Positions 1 to 12,141 of a stretch of 64,000 nt of DNA are shown here, piece after piece. The translations under genes and the position numbers were made by a program. The stretch lies in contig NC_017030.1 in assembly GCF_000255295.1 (NCBI RefSeq), positions 3,472,001 through 3,536,000 of the forward strand. The letters are read 5' to 3'. The notes under the pieces are model-generated. The model was given only the letters and a program-made list of their open reading frames with translations, was not told where the DNA came from and did no database searches. This DNA comes from Corallococcus coralloides DSM 2259 (GTDB taxonomy: Bacteria > Myxococcota > Myxococcia > Myxococcales > Myxococcaceae). Each line of letters starts with the position of its first letter. Position 1 is the first letter of the stretch.

Positions 1-3162
<3,162 letters not shown>

Positions 3163-3315
3163 CCGAGCGTCAGGTACCGAGCGTTTGAGATTGAAGAGAA
3201 TGGGAAAGACGAGCCAACCCGGTCACGCAGCATGCCATGCCTGGAATGGAATGATCGCGTCTGGGCAGATTCCTTACATCCGGGCGGCCCCTCGGCCGCT
3301 CCCCAACCACCACAT

Positions 3316-4194
3316 TCAGAGAAAGCGCGAGAAGAACGCCAGCACCCTGCGTGGATATTCTTCGGGCGAAATCGGGAGGTAGCTCTCGTGCCCCGCGCCC
3401 GGCACGCGCCACTTCTCCCAGGGCCCCTGTCCCTGGCGCAGCAGGTCGTCCAGGGCCGCGTCGGGCACCCACGGATCCGACTCGCCCGCCACCAGCAGCA
3501 CGGGGCGGCCCGCGAGCGCGGCCATGTCCCGCGCGGGCTGCACGGCGTCCACGTCCACGCCCGCGCGCTTCATCACCCCCAGCGCCGGCCACAGCCCCAG
3601 GGGACCCCAGTGGCCCAGTTCGTCCTGGAGCGCCTGCGCGGGCGCCACCGCCGCGGCCTCCACCACCACGGCCTTGAGGCGCGGCTCCTCCGCCGCGGCC
3701 TTCAGCACGGAGTAGCCCCCCAGGGAGAACCCGAGCGCGCCGATGCGCTTCACGTCCACCTCCGGCTGGAGCGCGGCGAAGTCCACCGCCGCCCGCACCT
3801 GGGCCGCCTCGCGGTCACCGTAGGTGGACACGGTTCCGCCGCTCTCGCCGTGCGCGCCCAGGTCGAAGAGCACCAGCCCGTACCCGGCCCGGGCCAGGAA
3901 GCGGGCCTCGGGCAACAGCTGCGTGCGGTTGCCCGACAGCCCATGGACCAGGACGACGAGCGCCCCGTCGCGTGGCGGCAGGTACCAGCCCTTGAGCTGG
4001 AGGCCGTCGCGGTCCTGGAACGCCACGTCACGCAGGCCGGCGAGCTCCGCGTCCTTTGGAGGACTGCCCACCGGTTGCCGGGGCGGGTGCACCTCCTGGG
4101 AGATGTAGCGCGCGCTGCGCACCGCGACCCAGGCCGCCATCGCCAGCAGGGCCACGCCTCCCAGCACCAGCCCGGCGACGAGCGGATGCTTCAC
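3316..4194 (-). CDS. Membrane-anchored alpha/beta hydrolase
   Basis: Serine hydrolase of the alpha/beta fold, probably held in the inner membrane by one N-terminal helix (LVAGLVLGGVALLAMAAWV). Seen: the oxyanion region VVLVHGLSGNR, the nucleophile elbow GFSLGG, the acidic residue in VLLVAGESDPWVP and the late His in GAGHESYL. Substrate is unknown; this layout is common to lipase or esterase-like and acyl-peptidase-like proteins. Start chosen at GTG 4194, whose GTGA overlaps the stop of the upstream DUF885 gene by 4 bases, so the two are probably translationally coupled. An upstream in-frame start would put the gene far into DUF885 and is rejected. Confidence 0.88.
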   Translation of the reverse strand: MKHPLVAGLVLGGVALLAMAAWVAVRSARYISQEVHPPRQPVGSPPKDAELAGLRDVAFQDRDGLQLKGWYLPPRDGALVVLVHGLSGNRTQLLPEARFLARAGYGLVLFDLGAHGESGGTVSTYGDREAAQVRAAVDFAALQPEVDVKRIGALGFSLGGYSVLKAAAEEPRLKAVVVEAAAVAPAQALQDELGHWGPLGLWPALGVMKRAGVDVDAVQPARDMAALAGRPVLLVAGESDPWVPDAALDDLLRQGQGPWEKWRVPGAGHESYLPISPEEYPRRVLAFFSRFL

Positions 4195-5939
4195 GCGGAC
4201 TCCCGCGCCACCCACGCGTCGACCTTCGCCTCCAGCACGTCCAGCGGCAGGGAGCCTGTCAGGAGCACCTCGTCGTGGAAGGCCTTCACGTCGAAGCGCG
4301 CTCCCAGCGCGGCCTCCGCCCTGTCTCGCAGCGCGCGGATGCGCAGCTGGCCGACCTTGTACGCCAGCGCCTGGCCGGGCCACGCGATGTAGCGGTCCAC
4401 CTCGTTGGTGACGTCCAGCTCCTGGCGCGGCGCGTTCTCCATGAAGAAGTCCAGCGCCTGCTTCCGCGTCCACCGCTTCGCGTGCAGGCCGGTGTCCACC
4501 ACCAGCCGCACGGCGCGCCACATCTCGTAGGCCAGCTGGCCGAACTTGTCGTGCGGGTCGTCGTACAGCCCCAGCTCGTCGCCCAGGGACTCGCTGTAGA
4601 GCGCCCAGCCTTCGTCAAACGCCACGTAGGACGTGAAGCGGCGGAAGTCCGGCACGTCCGTCTGCTCGGAGGCCAGGGACACCTGGAAGTGGTGACCGGG
4701 CACGGCCTCGTGCAGCGTCAGGGGCACCATCTCCCAGACGGGCCGCGTCTCCGGCCGGTAGAGGTTCACCTGGAAGGTGCCCGGGCGCGAGCCGTCCGCG
4801 GCGGCCGGGAAGTAGAAACCCGTCGTCACGTCCGGGGCCATGGCCTCCGCGATGGGTTCGACGACGTAGGGCTTCTTCGGCATCGTCCGGAACAGCCGCG
4901 GGAGCAGCGGGTCGATGCGGCGGGCCAGCGTCCGGTAGCGCGCGAGCAGCGACTCGCCCGTGGGCTCGTAGAAGCGGGTCTCCGTGCGGAGCTTTTCGAA
5001 GAAGCCCTGGAGCGTGCCGGTGTAGCCCGTGCGCGCCATCACCGCGTCCATCTCCGCGCGCAGCCGCTGGACCTCCGCGAGCCCCATCGCGTGGATCTCC
5101 TCCGGCGTCATCCGCGTCGTCGTGTGCCGGCGCGCGAGCACCGTATACAGCGCTTCGCCGTCCGGGAACTGCCACACGCCCACCGTCTCCGGCGCGGCGG
5201 GCAGGTACTCCGAGGTGACGAAGTCCAGGGCGCGCTTCAGCGCGGGCACCACCGTGTTCGTGATGGCGTCGCGGCCCGCCTGCGAAAGCCTCCGCGCGTC
5301 CTCGGCGGAGAAGTCCTTCGGCATGCGGGTGAAGGGACCGTAGAAGCCGCTCTGCGTCGGGTCCTTCACCACCTGCCGCTCCAGCTGCGGCGGGATGCGC
5401 TGGAGCACGATGCGCGGGTGGATGCGGTGCTGGCGCATGCCCTCGCGCATCAGCGCCACCACCTGATCCGCGTAGGCGCCGAAGCCCTCCAGCCGCTTCA
5501 CCCAGTCCTCGTAGTCCCGCACCGTCTCGAAGCGCAGGGTGTCCGCGAGCTGGTACGCCGTCTGGAGCCCCGGCGGCTGCTTGAGCCCCTCCGGCAGGCC
5601 TCCCATCTGGTTGAGGGGCAGGAGGTGCCACTTCACCCCGTACTCCTCAATCCAGGTCTCGTGCATCCGGCGGAAGAGATCCAGGTGCAGCCGGTCCGCG
5701 TCGCTGTCCAGCGCGGCGCGGTCCACGTCCTGCAACCGGCGCAGCACGGCGTGGCTGTGCTGATGATCCGCATCCAGCGCCGCGAGGCTCAGGTCATCCC
5801 ACCGGTCATTCCAGCGCCGGTCCCCCAGGAGCGACGCGTAGGTGGGGTACTGCTGGAGCGAGTACTGCCACTCCGCTTCCAGCAGGGCGTGCAGCGAAGC
5901 GGACGCGGCGCCGCGCTGGGGGACGGACTCGGATGACAT
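4191..5939 (-). CDS. DUF885 family protein (putative metallopeptidase-like)
   Basis: Protein of 582 residues typical of the DUF885 family, often described as M3-like putative metallopeptidases. The family hallmark HEAVPGHH is at 410-417; together with downstream acidic residues it could bind metal. No clear signal peptide is visible at the N terminus (MSSESVPQRG), so a cytoplasmic or atypically exported location is possible. It is the first gene of a two-gene unit whose second member is the alpha/beta hydrolase, overlapping by four bases. Peptidase activity is a family-level inference, not shown here. Confidence 0.92.
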   Translation of the reverse strand: MSSESVPQRGAASASLHALLEAEWQYSLQQYPTYASLLGDRRWNDRWDDLSLAALDADHQHSHAVLRRLQDVDRAALDSDADRLHLDLFRRMHETWIEEYGVKWHLLPLNQMGGLPEGLKQPPGLQTAYQLADTLRFETVRDYEDWVKRLEGFGAYADQVVALMREGMRQHRIHPRIVLQRIPPQLERQVVKDPTQSGFYGPFTRMPKDFSAEDARRLSQAGRDAITNTVVPALKRALDFVTSEYLPAAPETVGVWQFPDGEALYTVLARRHTTTRMTPEEIHAMGLAEVQRLRAEMDAVMARTGYTGTLQGFFEKLRTETRFYEPTGESLLARYRTLARRIDPLLPRLFRTMPKKPYVVEPIAEAMAPDVTTGFYFPAAADGSRPGTFQVNLYRPETRPVWEMVPLTLHEAVPGHHFQVSLASEQTDVPDFRRFTSYVAFDEGWALYSESLGDELGLYDDPHDKFGQLAYEMWRAVRLVVDTGLHAKRWTRKQALDFFMENAPRQELDVTNEVDRYIAWPGQALAYKVGQLRIRALRDRAEAALGARFDVKAFHDEVLLTGSLPLDVLEAKVDAWVARESA

Positions 5940-5966
5940 GGACGGACTCCGGAAGGGAAACCGCGG

Positions 5967-6554
5967 CTAGACGAACAGCGAAGGATCGAACTCGTCCACG
6001 TTGACCGGCAGCAGCCGGGGAAGGGGGCGCTGGAACACGCGGGCGTTGAGCTCCAGGTCGACGACCTTCAGTCCCATGGGAGTGAGCTCGCGGAACTTCT
6101 GGCTCACGTACTCGCGCAGGCCGAGCACGGCGACCTGGCGCTTCTCCTCCAGCAGGGGCTTGAGCGCCTCCGCGAAGTCCGCGCCGTCGTGGCTGGCCAG
6201 GCCCACCGCCGCCTGCGGTCGCTGGGTGCGGATGTTCTCCAGCAGCTTGAGAATGCCCAGGTCCACGACCTTCTGGTCCGGACGGCCGTGCAGGAGCGCC
6301 ACCTCACAGCCAGCGGACTTCAGCGCGCGCACGAAGCCAATCATCGCGTCCGGCAGCTGCTCGCCGCGCGCGTTGAGCACCACCACGCAGCGCACCGGCT
6401 TGGGGAAGTACGTGTCGCAGAAGGCAACCAGCCGGTCGAACTGCACCCGGTCCTGGGGCTCGGGCTTGCGCCCGACGATGTTGGAGACGGCCCAATCAAC
6501 GTTCTCGGCGTCGATGAGGACGTAGGATGCTGCGGCGGGGCGGGCGGATTGCAT
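5967..6554 (-). CDS. NYN domain (PIN-like) ribonuclease-fold protein
   Basis: About 195 residues with the NYN/PIN-like opening YVLIDAENVDW, where the acidic residues would bind metal in an active nuclease. Further conserved-looking acidic stretches are RPDQKVVDLGI and SHDGADFAEAL, matching the usual order of the fold. The family acts on RNA, but this protein's target is unknown. ATG 6554 was preferred to GTG 6563 because the extra three residues add nothing recognisable; neither has a convincing ribosome binding site. It follows the LysR gene in the same direction after about 40 bases and may be read with it. Confidence 0.85.
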   Translation of the reverse strand: MQSARPAAASYVLIDAENVDWAVSNIVGRKPEPQDRVQFDRLVAFCDTYFPKPVRCVVVLNARGEQLPDAMIGFVRALKSAGCEVALLHGRPDQKVVDLGILKLLENIRTQRPQAAVGLASHDGADFAEALKPLLEEKRQVAVLGLREYVSQKFRELTPMGLKVVDLELNARVFQRPLPRLLPVNVDEFDPSLFV

Positions 6555-6593
6555 GGCGGGCACAATACGCGGGCTGCTGGCCGTTGGGGGTTT

Positions 6594-7481
6594 TCATCGA
6601 CCCAGGCGAATTCGTTGGAACTCCTCCAACAACAGCTCCGACACGCGCCGCACGCGGGGAATATCCAGCGCGGACTTCGCGCACACCAGGTGGGTCTGGC
6701 TCCGGGAGAAGGGGCCCAGGTCCAGCTCCAGCGGTACCAGCTGCGTGGGGCGGGGGAAGCGGTGCTCCATGCGCGCCATCACCATCGCGCCCAGGCCCGC
6801 CTCCGCCGCGGCGAGCATCACCAGGTAGTGGTCCGCCGTGAATGACGGACTGAAGCCGGGGATCATCGACTCCAGCTGGGGGTTGGGCGCGACGGCTTCG
6901 AAGGGAGGCGCCCAGGCCACCCAGGGCAGCTGCTGGAGCGACACCTTCTTCGGCAGGCGGGCCTTGAGGGCCTTGGACACGAAGACGGCGTTGGGGACCT
7001 CCAGCGTGTCCACGAGCTTCAGGTCCGCGCTGGTGGGAGGCCGTCCGCGCAGCGCGAGGTCCGCCTCGCCGCGTCCCAGGTCCAGGTATTGAATCTGGGA
7101 TTGCACCTCCAGGCGCAGGTCCGGGTGCTTCTGGGAGACGTAGGCGGCGAAGGGGGCCACGAAGTCGAAGCTCATGTAGGGCGTGGCCGTCACGCGCACG
7201 ATGCCCCGGGGCGAGCTGTCCGCGGACTCCGCCGCGCGGTGCAGCTCTCCGGCCCACTCCGCCATCTTCTTCGCGGGCACGAGCAGCCGCTCTCCCGCCG
7301 ACGTGAGTGCCGCGCCATCCACGCTCCGGCGGAACAGCGCCGAGCCCACCGCGTACTCCAGCGCGGCCAGCCGCCGGCTCACCGTGGGCTGTCCGATGCG
7401 CAGCCGCCGCGCGGCCCCGCTGAAGCTGCCCGTCTCCGCGATGGCGAGGAACAGCCGGGCGTCGTCCCAGGAGATATCCAT
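6594..7481 (-). CDS. LysR family transcriptional regulator
   Basis: Protein of 295 residues with the LysR helix-turn-helix at about 5-65 (FLAIAETGSFSGAARRL, then QPTVSRRLAALE) followed by a substrate-binding-like effector domain. It is transcribed away from the metallo-beta-lactamase-fold lipoprotein gene, the usual arrangement of a LysR regulator and its target. The 112-base gap holds a small perfect inverted repeat, GATG-G-CATC at 7487-7495, just upstream of its own start, which could be part of a binding site. The effector is unknown. Confidence 0.93.
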   Translation of the reverse strand: MDISWDDARLFLAIAETGSFSGAARRLRIGQPTVSRRLAALEYAVGSALFRRSVDGAALTSAGERLLVPAKKMAEWAGELHRAAESADSSPRGIVRVTATPYMSFDFVAPFAAYVSQKHPDLRLEVQSQIQYLDLGRGEADLALRGRPPTSADLKLVDTLEVPNAVFVSKALKARLPKKVSLQQLPWVAWAPPFEAVAPNPQLESMIPGFSPSFTADHYLVMLAAAEAGLGAMVMARMEHRFPRPTQLVPLELDLGPFSRSQTHLVCAKSALDIPRVRRVSELLLEEFQRIRLGR

Positions 7482-7593
7482 GAATGGATGGCATCATGCC
7501 GTTTTCGCGGATTTCCATCCACGGGCGAATCCCGCATCTTGCCGCCTGTCCCGAACGCCGGTGCCTCGCGCCGGAAGGAAGAAGGAGTCCGCC

Positions 7594-8526
7594 ATGAAGT
7601 CCTCCCTGCTCGCGCTCTGCCTCGGTATCGCTGGGTTCACCACCGGCTGCGCCACGTCCTCGCACGCCGTCCAGAAGTCCGCGCTCGGCGTGACGCGCCC
7701 GGCGGACGCGGTGCTGGCGGAGCTGGACGTGCCCGGGCCGGTGGAGCTGGAGACGGTCACCTCGTGCGACTGGGCCGTGGACCGCAGCGGCCTCATCAAC
7801 CTGGACCACCCGACGGCGAAGGCGGCGCACCTGGAGGACGGGGATGAGCCCATCCAGGTCTTCTTCCACGCGCTGCGCCACCCGACGCAGGGGATGTACA
7901 TCGTGGACACGGGCGTGGAGACGGCGCTGCGGGACGCGCCGGACCGCGCGGCGCTGGACGGCATCGTCACGAGCGCGATGCACATGGAGAAGATGAAGGT
8001 GCTGGCGCCGCTGGGCGAGTGGCTGGCGAAGCAGCCCCAGCCGCTCTCCGGCGTCTTCCTCACGCACCTGCATCCGGATCACATCAGCGGCATGGCGGAC
8101 GCTCCGGCGGGGACGCCCGTCTACACCGGCCCGGGCGAGGCGGGCAGCCGCGCGTTCGTGAACCTGGTGGTGCAGGGCGCCACGGACCGCGCGCTGAAGG
8201 GCAAGCCGGCGCTGTCGGAGTGGAACTACACGGCCGACCCGAAGGGTCTCTTTGACGGCGCGGTGGACATCTTCGGAGACGGCTCCGTGTGGGCGCTCTG
8301 GGTGCCGGGACACACGCCGGGCAGCACCGCGTACCTCGTGCGCTCCACGAAGGGGCCGGTGCTGCTGTTGGGCGACGCCAGCCACACGCGCTGGGGCTGG
8401 GAGCACGACGTGGAGCCGGGCTCCTTCACGCAGGACGGGCCCCGGGGCGTGGAGAGCTTCAAGAAGCTGCGCGCCTTCGTCGCGGCGCACCCGCAGGTGG
8501 AGGTGCGCTTCGGCCACCAGCACTGA
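7594..8526 (+). CDS. Metallo-beta-lactamase-fold lipoprotein hydrolase
   Basis: Exported hydrolase of the metallo-beta-lactamase fold. The signal peptide ends in a lipobox (FTTGCATS), so the mature protein should be lipid-anchored. The zinc motif HLHPDH is at 158-163; later ligands are suggested by GHTPGS, LLLGDASHT and the C-terminal FGHQH. This subfamily includes lactonases and other hydrolases; the substrate cannot be read from sequence. ATG 7594 has AGGAG at good spacing. The last 68 bases overlap the convergent GlxA-type gene. The divergent LysR gene probably controls it. Confidence 0.92.
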   Translation: MKSSLLALCLGIAGFTTGCATSSHAVQKSALGVTRPADAVLAELDVPGPVELETVTSCDWAVDRSGLINLDHPTAKAAHLEDGDEPIQVFFHALRHPTQGMYIVDTGVETALRDAPDRAALDGIVTSAMHMEKMKVLAPLGEWLAKQPQPLSGVFLTHLHPDHISGMADAPAGTPVYTGPGEAGSRAFVNLVVQGATDRALKGKPALSEWNYTADPKGLFDGAVDIFGDGSVWALWVPGHTPGSTAYLVRSTKGPVLLLGDASHTRWGWEHDVEPGSFTQDGPRGVESFKKLRAFVAAHPQVEVRFGHQH

Positions 8527-9472
8527 GGCGTGCTCCTCCCCGGAACGCACGGCGGTAGGCGAGGGGGCTGGTGGTGACGAAGCGTTGGAAGTGTTCCCGG
8601 AACGTGGTGGGCGAATGGAAGCCCACTTCCGCCGCAACGGCCTCCACGGACTGACCGGTGGTCTCCAGCAGGTGCTGGGCGCGGCGCACGCGGGCGCGCA
8701 GGAGCCACTGGAGCGGCGTGGTGCCGGTCTGTTCCCGGAAGCGGCGGCTCAAGGTGCGCTCGCTCATCGCCGCCTTCCGGGCGAGGGCCGGGAGCGTGAG
8801 CGGGCGGTGCAGGTGGTCCTCCATCCAGCGCAGGAGCGGCTCCAGCGACGCGCCTTCCGGTGAGGGCGGTGCGTGGGTGATGAACTGGGACTGGCCGCCG
8901 TCGCGCTCCAGTGGCATCACGGCCAGCCGCGCCGCGTCCGCCGCCACGGCGGAGCCATGGTCGCGCCGCACCAGGTGCAGGCACAGGTCCAGGCCCGCCG
9001 CCGCGCCCGCGGAGGTGAGCAGCTGGCCGTTGTCGACGTAGAGGACGTTCGGGTCCACCTGGATGAGGGGATGGCGCCGGGCCAGCTCCTCCGTGCCCAG
9101 CCAGTGGGTGGTGGCGCGCAGTCCGTCGAGCAGCCCGGTCGCGGCCAGGATGAAGGCCCCGGAGCAGATGGACGCGATGCGCGTGCCCCGGCGGGCCGCC
9201 GCGCGCAGTGCCTTCAGGAGCTGGGGTGGAAACGGTGCGGAGACATCCGCGATGCCCGGCAGGACGATGGTGTCCGCGCGGGCCAGCACGCCCAGGCCGT
9301 GCTGCGTCTTCACCCGGAATGCGCCCGCGTGGACCTCGGGCGTCACGCCGCAGACGCGGACCGCGTAGCCCGCGCCGCCGCCGGGCAGTCGCACGCGGCC
9401 GAAGACCTCGGTGGGAATCGAGAGGTCGAAGGGCACCACTCCCTCCAGCGCGACGATGGCCACGGTGTGCAT
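8459..9472 (-). CDS. GlxA family AraC-type regulator with DJ-1/PfpI domain
   Basis: Transcriptional regulator with an N-terminal DJ-1/PfpI-like domain (about 1-185, Cys in ICSGAFILA) and a C-terminal AraC/XylS DNA-binding domain (about 220-325, ARKAAMSERTLSRRF and EVGFHSPTTFREHFQRF). Proteins of this layout act as one-component regulators of amine or amino acid catabolism genes; the ligand here is unknown. ATG 9472 (MHTVAIVAL) was chosen because it begins exactly at the first strand of the DJ-1 domain; the longer frame adds Pro-rich sequence of no recognisable kind. The C-terminal 25 residues are low-complexity Ala/Arg/Pro and overlap the neighbouring gene. Confidence 0.9.
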   Translation of the reverse strand: MHTVAIVALEGVVPFDLSIPTEVFGRVRLPGGGAGYAVRVCGVTPEVHAGAFRVKTQHGLGVLARADTIVLPGIADVSAPFPPQLLKALRAAARRGTRIASICSGAFILAATGLLDGLRATTHWLGTEELARRHPLIQVDPNVLYVDNGQLLTSAGAAAGLDLCLHLVRRDHGSAVAADAARLAVMPLERDGGQSQFITHAPPSPEGASLEPLLRWMEDHLHRPLTLPALARKAAMSERTLSRRFREQTGTTPLQWLLRARVRRAQHLLETTGQSVEAVAAEVGFHSPTTFREHFQRFVTTSPLAYRRAFRGGARLSAGGRSAPPPAGAPRRRRAAS

Positions 9473-9634
9473 GGCGGGAAGATGCCAGGATGGGGGTGTT
9501 CCCGCCAGCCGGGGCCGTGGCGGGAAGTCGTCGAAAGATGGCGTTTCCGCCACTCACGGCGGGGGCGGGGCCCGTGTCATACGGACGGGGCTTCGTGGCG
9601 ATGGCCGCCACGGCGTGCCAGGGACGTGTGACGG

Positions 9635-10003
9635 GTGTTGATCTACCGCTTGCTGCTCCTGCTGAAGTTCGTGGGTGTGGTGCTCTATGGCGGCGGGCTC
9701 GTGGGGGCGCTGGCCGCGACGGAGTCCCGGGACCGCAAGCGCGCGGTCCACGCCATCGCGTCACCGGGGTTGGTGGTGACGTGGACGGCGGGCTACCTGC
9801 TCACGCTCCAGTTCAACATCGCGTTGACCGAGGCATGGATCCTGGGCGGCCTGGTGCTCTCGCTGGTGTCGCAGTTGGCGCTGGTGGCCATGGCGACCAG
9901 AGGGCAGCGCACGCTGGCGGGGGCGCTGCTGGCGGCCGTGCCGTTCTTCTGTGTGCTGGTGCTGATGGTCTTCCGGCCGCGCTGGCCCTGGGTGGACACA
10001 TGA
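9635..10003 (+). CDS. Small four-helix membrane protein
   Basis: Protein of 122 residues with four predicted membrane segments, including LLLLKFVGVVLYGGGLVGAL and TLAGALLAAVPFFCVLVLMVF. I do not recognise the family securely; it resembles short DUF2269-like or CopD-like integral membrane proteins. GTG 9635 is used as start because the hydrophobic helix begins directly after it. Its stop overlaps the start of the next gene as ATGA, so the pair is likely translated together. Confidence 0.75.
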   Translation: MLIYRLLLLLKFVGVVLYGGGLVGALAATESRDRKRAVHAIASPGLVVTWTAGYLLTLQFNIALTEAWILGGLVLSLVSQLALVAMATRGQRTLAGALLAAVPFFCVLVLMVFRPRWPWVDT

Positions 10004-10323
10004 ATGCGCTGAGACAGCTGCGGTGGGTGGCCTTCCTGGAAGGGATGTCCTTCCTGGGGCTGCTCTTCATCGCGATGCCGGTGAAGTACCTGTTGGATCA
10101 ACCCCTGGCGGTGCGGATTACCGGCAGCGTCCACGGGCTGCTGTTCCTGCTCTTTGTGTCGTCCCTGTTCCGCGCGGCGTCCGAACATGGCTGGACGGCG
10201 CGCCGTTCGCTCGCGGTGTTCGGCGCGTCGCTGGTGCCGTTTGGGAGCTTCGTGCTGGACCGCTCGCTGCGGCGGGAGGAGCAGGGACGAGGTCGCCCTG
10301 CCGATGAACTCACTCCCGATTGA
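10000..10323 (+). CDS. DUF3817 family integral membrane protein
   Basis: Protein of 107 residues matching the pattern of DUF3817 membrane proteins: an N-terminal LRWVAFLEGMSFLGLLF helix, a conserved Pro-Lys-Tyr turn (MPVKYLLDQP), then GSVHGLLFLLFV and a third helix near AVFGASLVPFGSFVLD, about three membrane spans. Function unknown. Coupled to the upstream gene by a 4-base ATGA overlap. Its last 14 bases overlap the convergent small gene at 10310-10537. Confidence 0.85.
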   Translation: MNALRQLRWVAFLEGMSFLGLLFIAMPVKYLLDQPLAVRITGSVHGLLFLLFVSSLFRAASEHGWTARRSLAVFGASLVPFGSFVLDRSLRREEQGRGRPADELTPD

Positions 10324-10537
10324 GCTTCAGGCGCATGTCGACAGCGCCCTGCCGCGCCTTCTGCACGGCGAGCAACCAGTCCGCCCAGACGGCGGGGTCC
10401 GCGGGAGTGCCGTCATCGAGCAGGGACATGCTGCCCAGCAGTCCGCCGAGTTCGTCCGAAGGGGTCAGCCCGTACAGTCCCTTGAGGTATTCGTACATCG
10501 CTGCGTAGGCCTCTTTGATCGTGAGCGCGTGTTCCAT
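10310..10537 (-). CDS. Small conserved protein, possible immunity-type
   Basis: Acidic protein of 75 residues with ALTIKEAYAAMYEYLKGLY followed by LLGSMSLLDDGTPADP and VWADWLLAV. I recall similar short proteins next to polymorphic toxin genes, but cannot verify this, so an immunity role is only a suggestion. It stands alone between the DUF3817 gene and a lipoprotein gene. A protein-like open stretch without a start codon lies immediately upstream on the same strand (10532-10656), which could be the remains of a partner gene. ATG 10537 is the only plausible start. Confidence 0.6.
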   Translation of the reverse strand: MEHALTIKEAYAAMYEYLKGLYGLTPSDELGGLLGSMSLLDDGTPADPAVWADWLLAVQKARQGAVDMRLKLNRE

Positions 10538-10656
10538 CGCAGCCTCATGAGCCTATTGGTGCGGGCTACGTTGCGGAGCGGGTCAGTTCCAAACCTCGTG
10601 AACTCATCCGCCGCCAGCTCCTGAATCAGCACCGAGGCCTCGTCCGGATGGACGCA
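10532..10656 (-). pseudogene. Possible 3' remnant of a lost partner gene
   Basis: Between the lipoprotein gene and the small gene at 10310-10537, one minus-strand frame reads like protein (motifs DEASVLIQELAADEFTRF and DPLRNVARTNRLMRLRWN) but has no start codon or upstream body. It then runs out of frame into the small gene and stops at 10465-10467. The sensible composition suggests the tail of a deleted gene, possibly a toxin paired with the small downstream protein. Evidence is composition only. Confidence 0.3.
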
Positions 10657-10672
10657 GCCCCGGGCGCCACAC

Positions 10673-12055
10673 CTACCGCAGCCGGAACGAGCCCTCGGAG
10701 ATGATCAGCAGCTCCACGCCGGTGGTGGCCTTGGGGCCGAAGGCCGTCAGGGTGGCGGTGGCGCCGCTGCGCACCGCGGCGTCATAGGTGGAGAAGGCGC
10801 TGACCACCGCGTCCGCGAGCACCGTGGCGGACGCCTTTCCGGACTGTTCCAGCACCGTGCCCAGCGTGGCTTCGAGTGTCGCGCCCGCCTGCGCGCCCGT
10901 ATGCACCGCCGAGTCGAAGGCGAGCTGGTTGCTGCTCGTCACTCCCAGCTGCGCCCCCATCACGGACGTGCTGCCGCCAGTGGCGAGCTGGGCGTTGTAG
11001 TTCGCCCAGGCCGTCGCGGCGGCGCTGGCCGACGTGGCGGATGAGAGGCTCGCGCGCAGCGACGTGGCCGCGGTGTTCGCCTGTTGCACCGTCAGGTCGG
11101 TGGCGCTCGCGCCCTGGAGCAGGGCCTTCACGGCGGCCTCGGTGGCCCGGGCCTCCAACGCGGCGGCGGCCCGCATCGACGCGTCCGCGACCGCGGTCCC
11201 CGCTCCCGACGACAGCCGCGCATCCACCGCCATGCGATAGGCCACGCTGGCCTCGCGCTCCGCCTGCTGGTCTTGCGCGTCGTTCGCCTGGGGCGTGGCC
11301 GCGCGTACCGCCGCGAAGAACGCGTCGTAGGCACCCGCCGCGGACTGTCCACCGGCATCCAGCGCCGCGTCCAGCTGCGCGGACGCATCCAATGACGCGC
11401 TGAAGAGCTGCTCCTGCGTGACGGCCACGCCGGCCCGGGTGTACGCCTTGATCCGCGTCGCCTGCGCCGCGCGCACCGCCGCGGCGAGCGCCTCCACGGA
11501 CTCGGTCGCCGTCTCCTTGAGCTGGCCCCGGACCGCCGCCGCCTGCTCCGCGTTCAGCCGCGCGCGCAGGTCCACCGTGTCCACGCTGTTCGCCGCGTCC
11601 CCGCCCCTCGCCATCTGGACGAAGACCTCCGCCTCCAGCGAGGACTCACTGGTGATGGGCGGCGCCGTGCGCACCTCCTGACCGGACTGCGGCGTCGTGG
11701 AGTCCAGCACCGCGGAGCCCACCGTGACACCCGCCCGGTTCACCGCCTCGATGACCAGCCGCTGCCCCGCGTCGTCCAGCTCCAGCGTGTAGCTGCCATC
11801 CGCCGCGACATCGGCCTCCGCCAGCGTGGCCAGGTCACCGGACGCCACCACACGGCTGATCCGCACCGTGGCCGCCGCCGAGACCGTTCCATCCCCGGCC
11901 AGCGCGGGCGCACCGTCGATGAGCCCCTGCGACTGCTGACCGCCTCCGTTGGTGACATGGCCCCGGACCTTCACCTTGTCGCCGCCGCCACAGGCAGCAA
12001 GCATCCAGCACACCAGTGCACCCAGAACCACTTCACCCGCGCGACGCGTCTGCAT
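10673..12055 (-). CDS. Ala-rich lipoprotein of unknown function
   Basis: Predicted lipoprotein of 460 residues: signal peptide with lipobox LAAC followed by GGGDKVKVRGHV. Residues 20-110 look like a small beta-rich domain (VRISRVVASGDLATLAEADV then DGSYTLELDDAG), like carboxypeptidase-regulatory-like folds. Most of the rest is Ala-rich helix with spaced charged residues, probably coiled-coil. I do not recognise a family. ATG 12055 was chosen because it places the signal peptide at the N terminus. It is transcribed alone. Confidence 0.82.
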   Translation of the reverse strand: MQTRRAGEVVLGALVCWMLAACGGGDKVKVRGHVTNGGGQQSQGLIDGAPALAGDGTVSAAATVRISRVVASGDLATLAEADVAADGSYTLELDDAGQRLVIEAVNRAGVTVGSAVLDSTTPQSGQEVRTAPPITSESSLEAEVFVQMARGGDAANSVDTVDLRARLNAEQAAAVRGQLKETATESVEALAAAVRAAQATRIKAYTRAGVAVTQEQLFSASLDASAQLDAALDAGGQSAAGAYDAFFAAVRAATPQANDAQDQQAEREASVAYRMAVDARLSSGAGTAVADASMRAAAALEARATEAAVKALLQGASATDLTVQQANTAATSLRASLSSATSASAAATAWANYNAQLATGGSTSVMGAQLGVTSSNQLAFDSAVHTGAQAGATLEATLGTVLEQSGKASATVLADAVVSAFSTYDAAVRSGATATLTAFGPKATTGVELLIISEGSFRLR

Positions 12056-12141
12056 GTGTGGGGAACTCCCGGCCGTGCGGAAACCGCCCGGCGTCATGGC
12101 CGGAATTACGCACCAGGGGATCGGCTGGATTCAAGCCGCCG

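Noticed and set aside
3163-3315. A promoter or terminator between the hydrolase and NRPS/PKS genes
   Set aside because: Only short GGCATGGCATGC-like repeats are visible; no convincing -35/-10 pair or hairpin with a T run.
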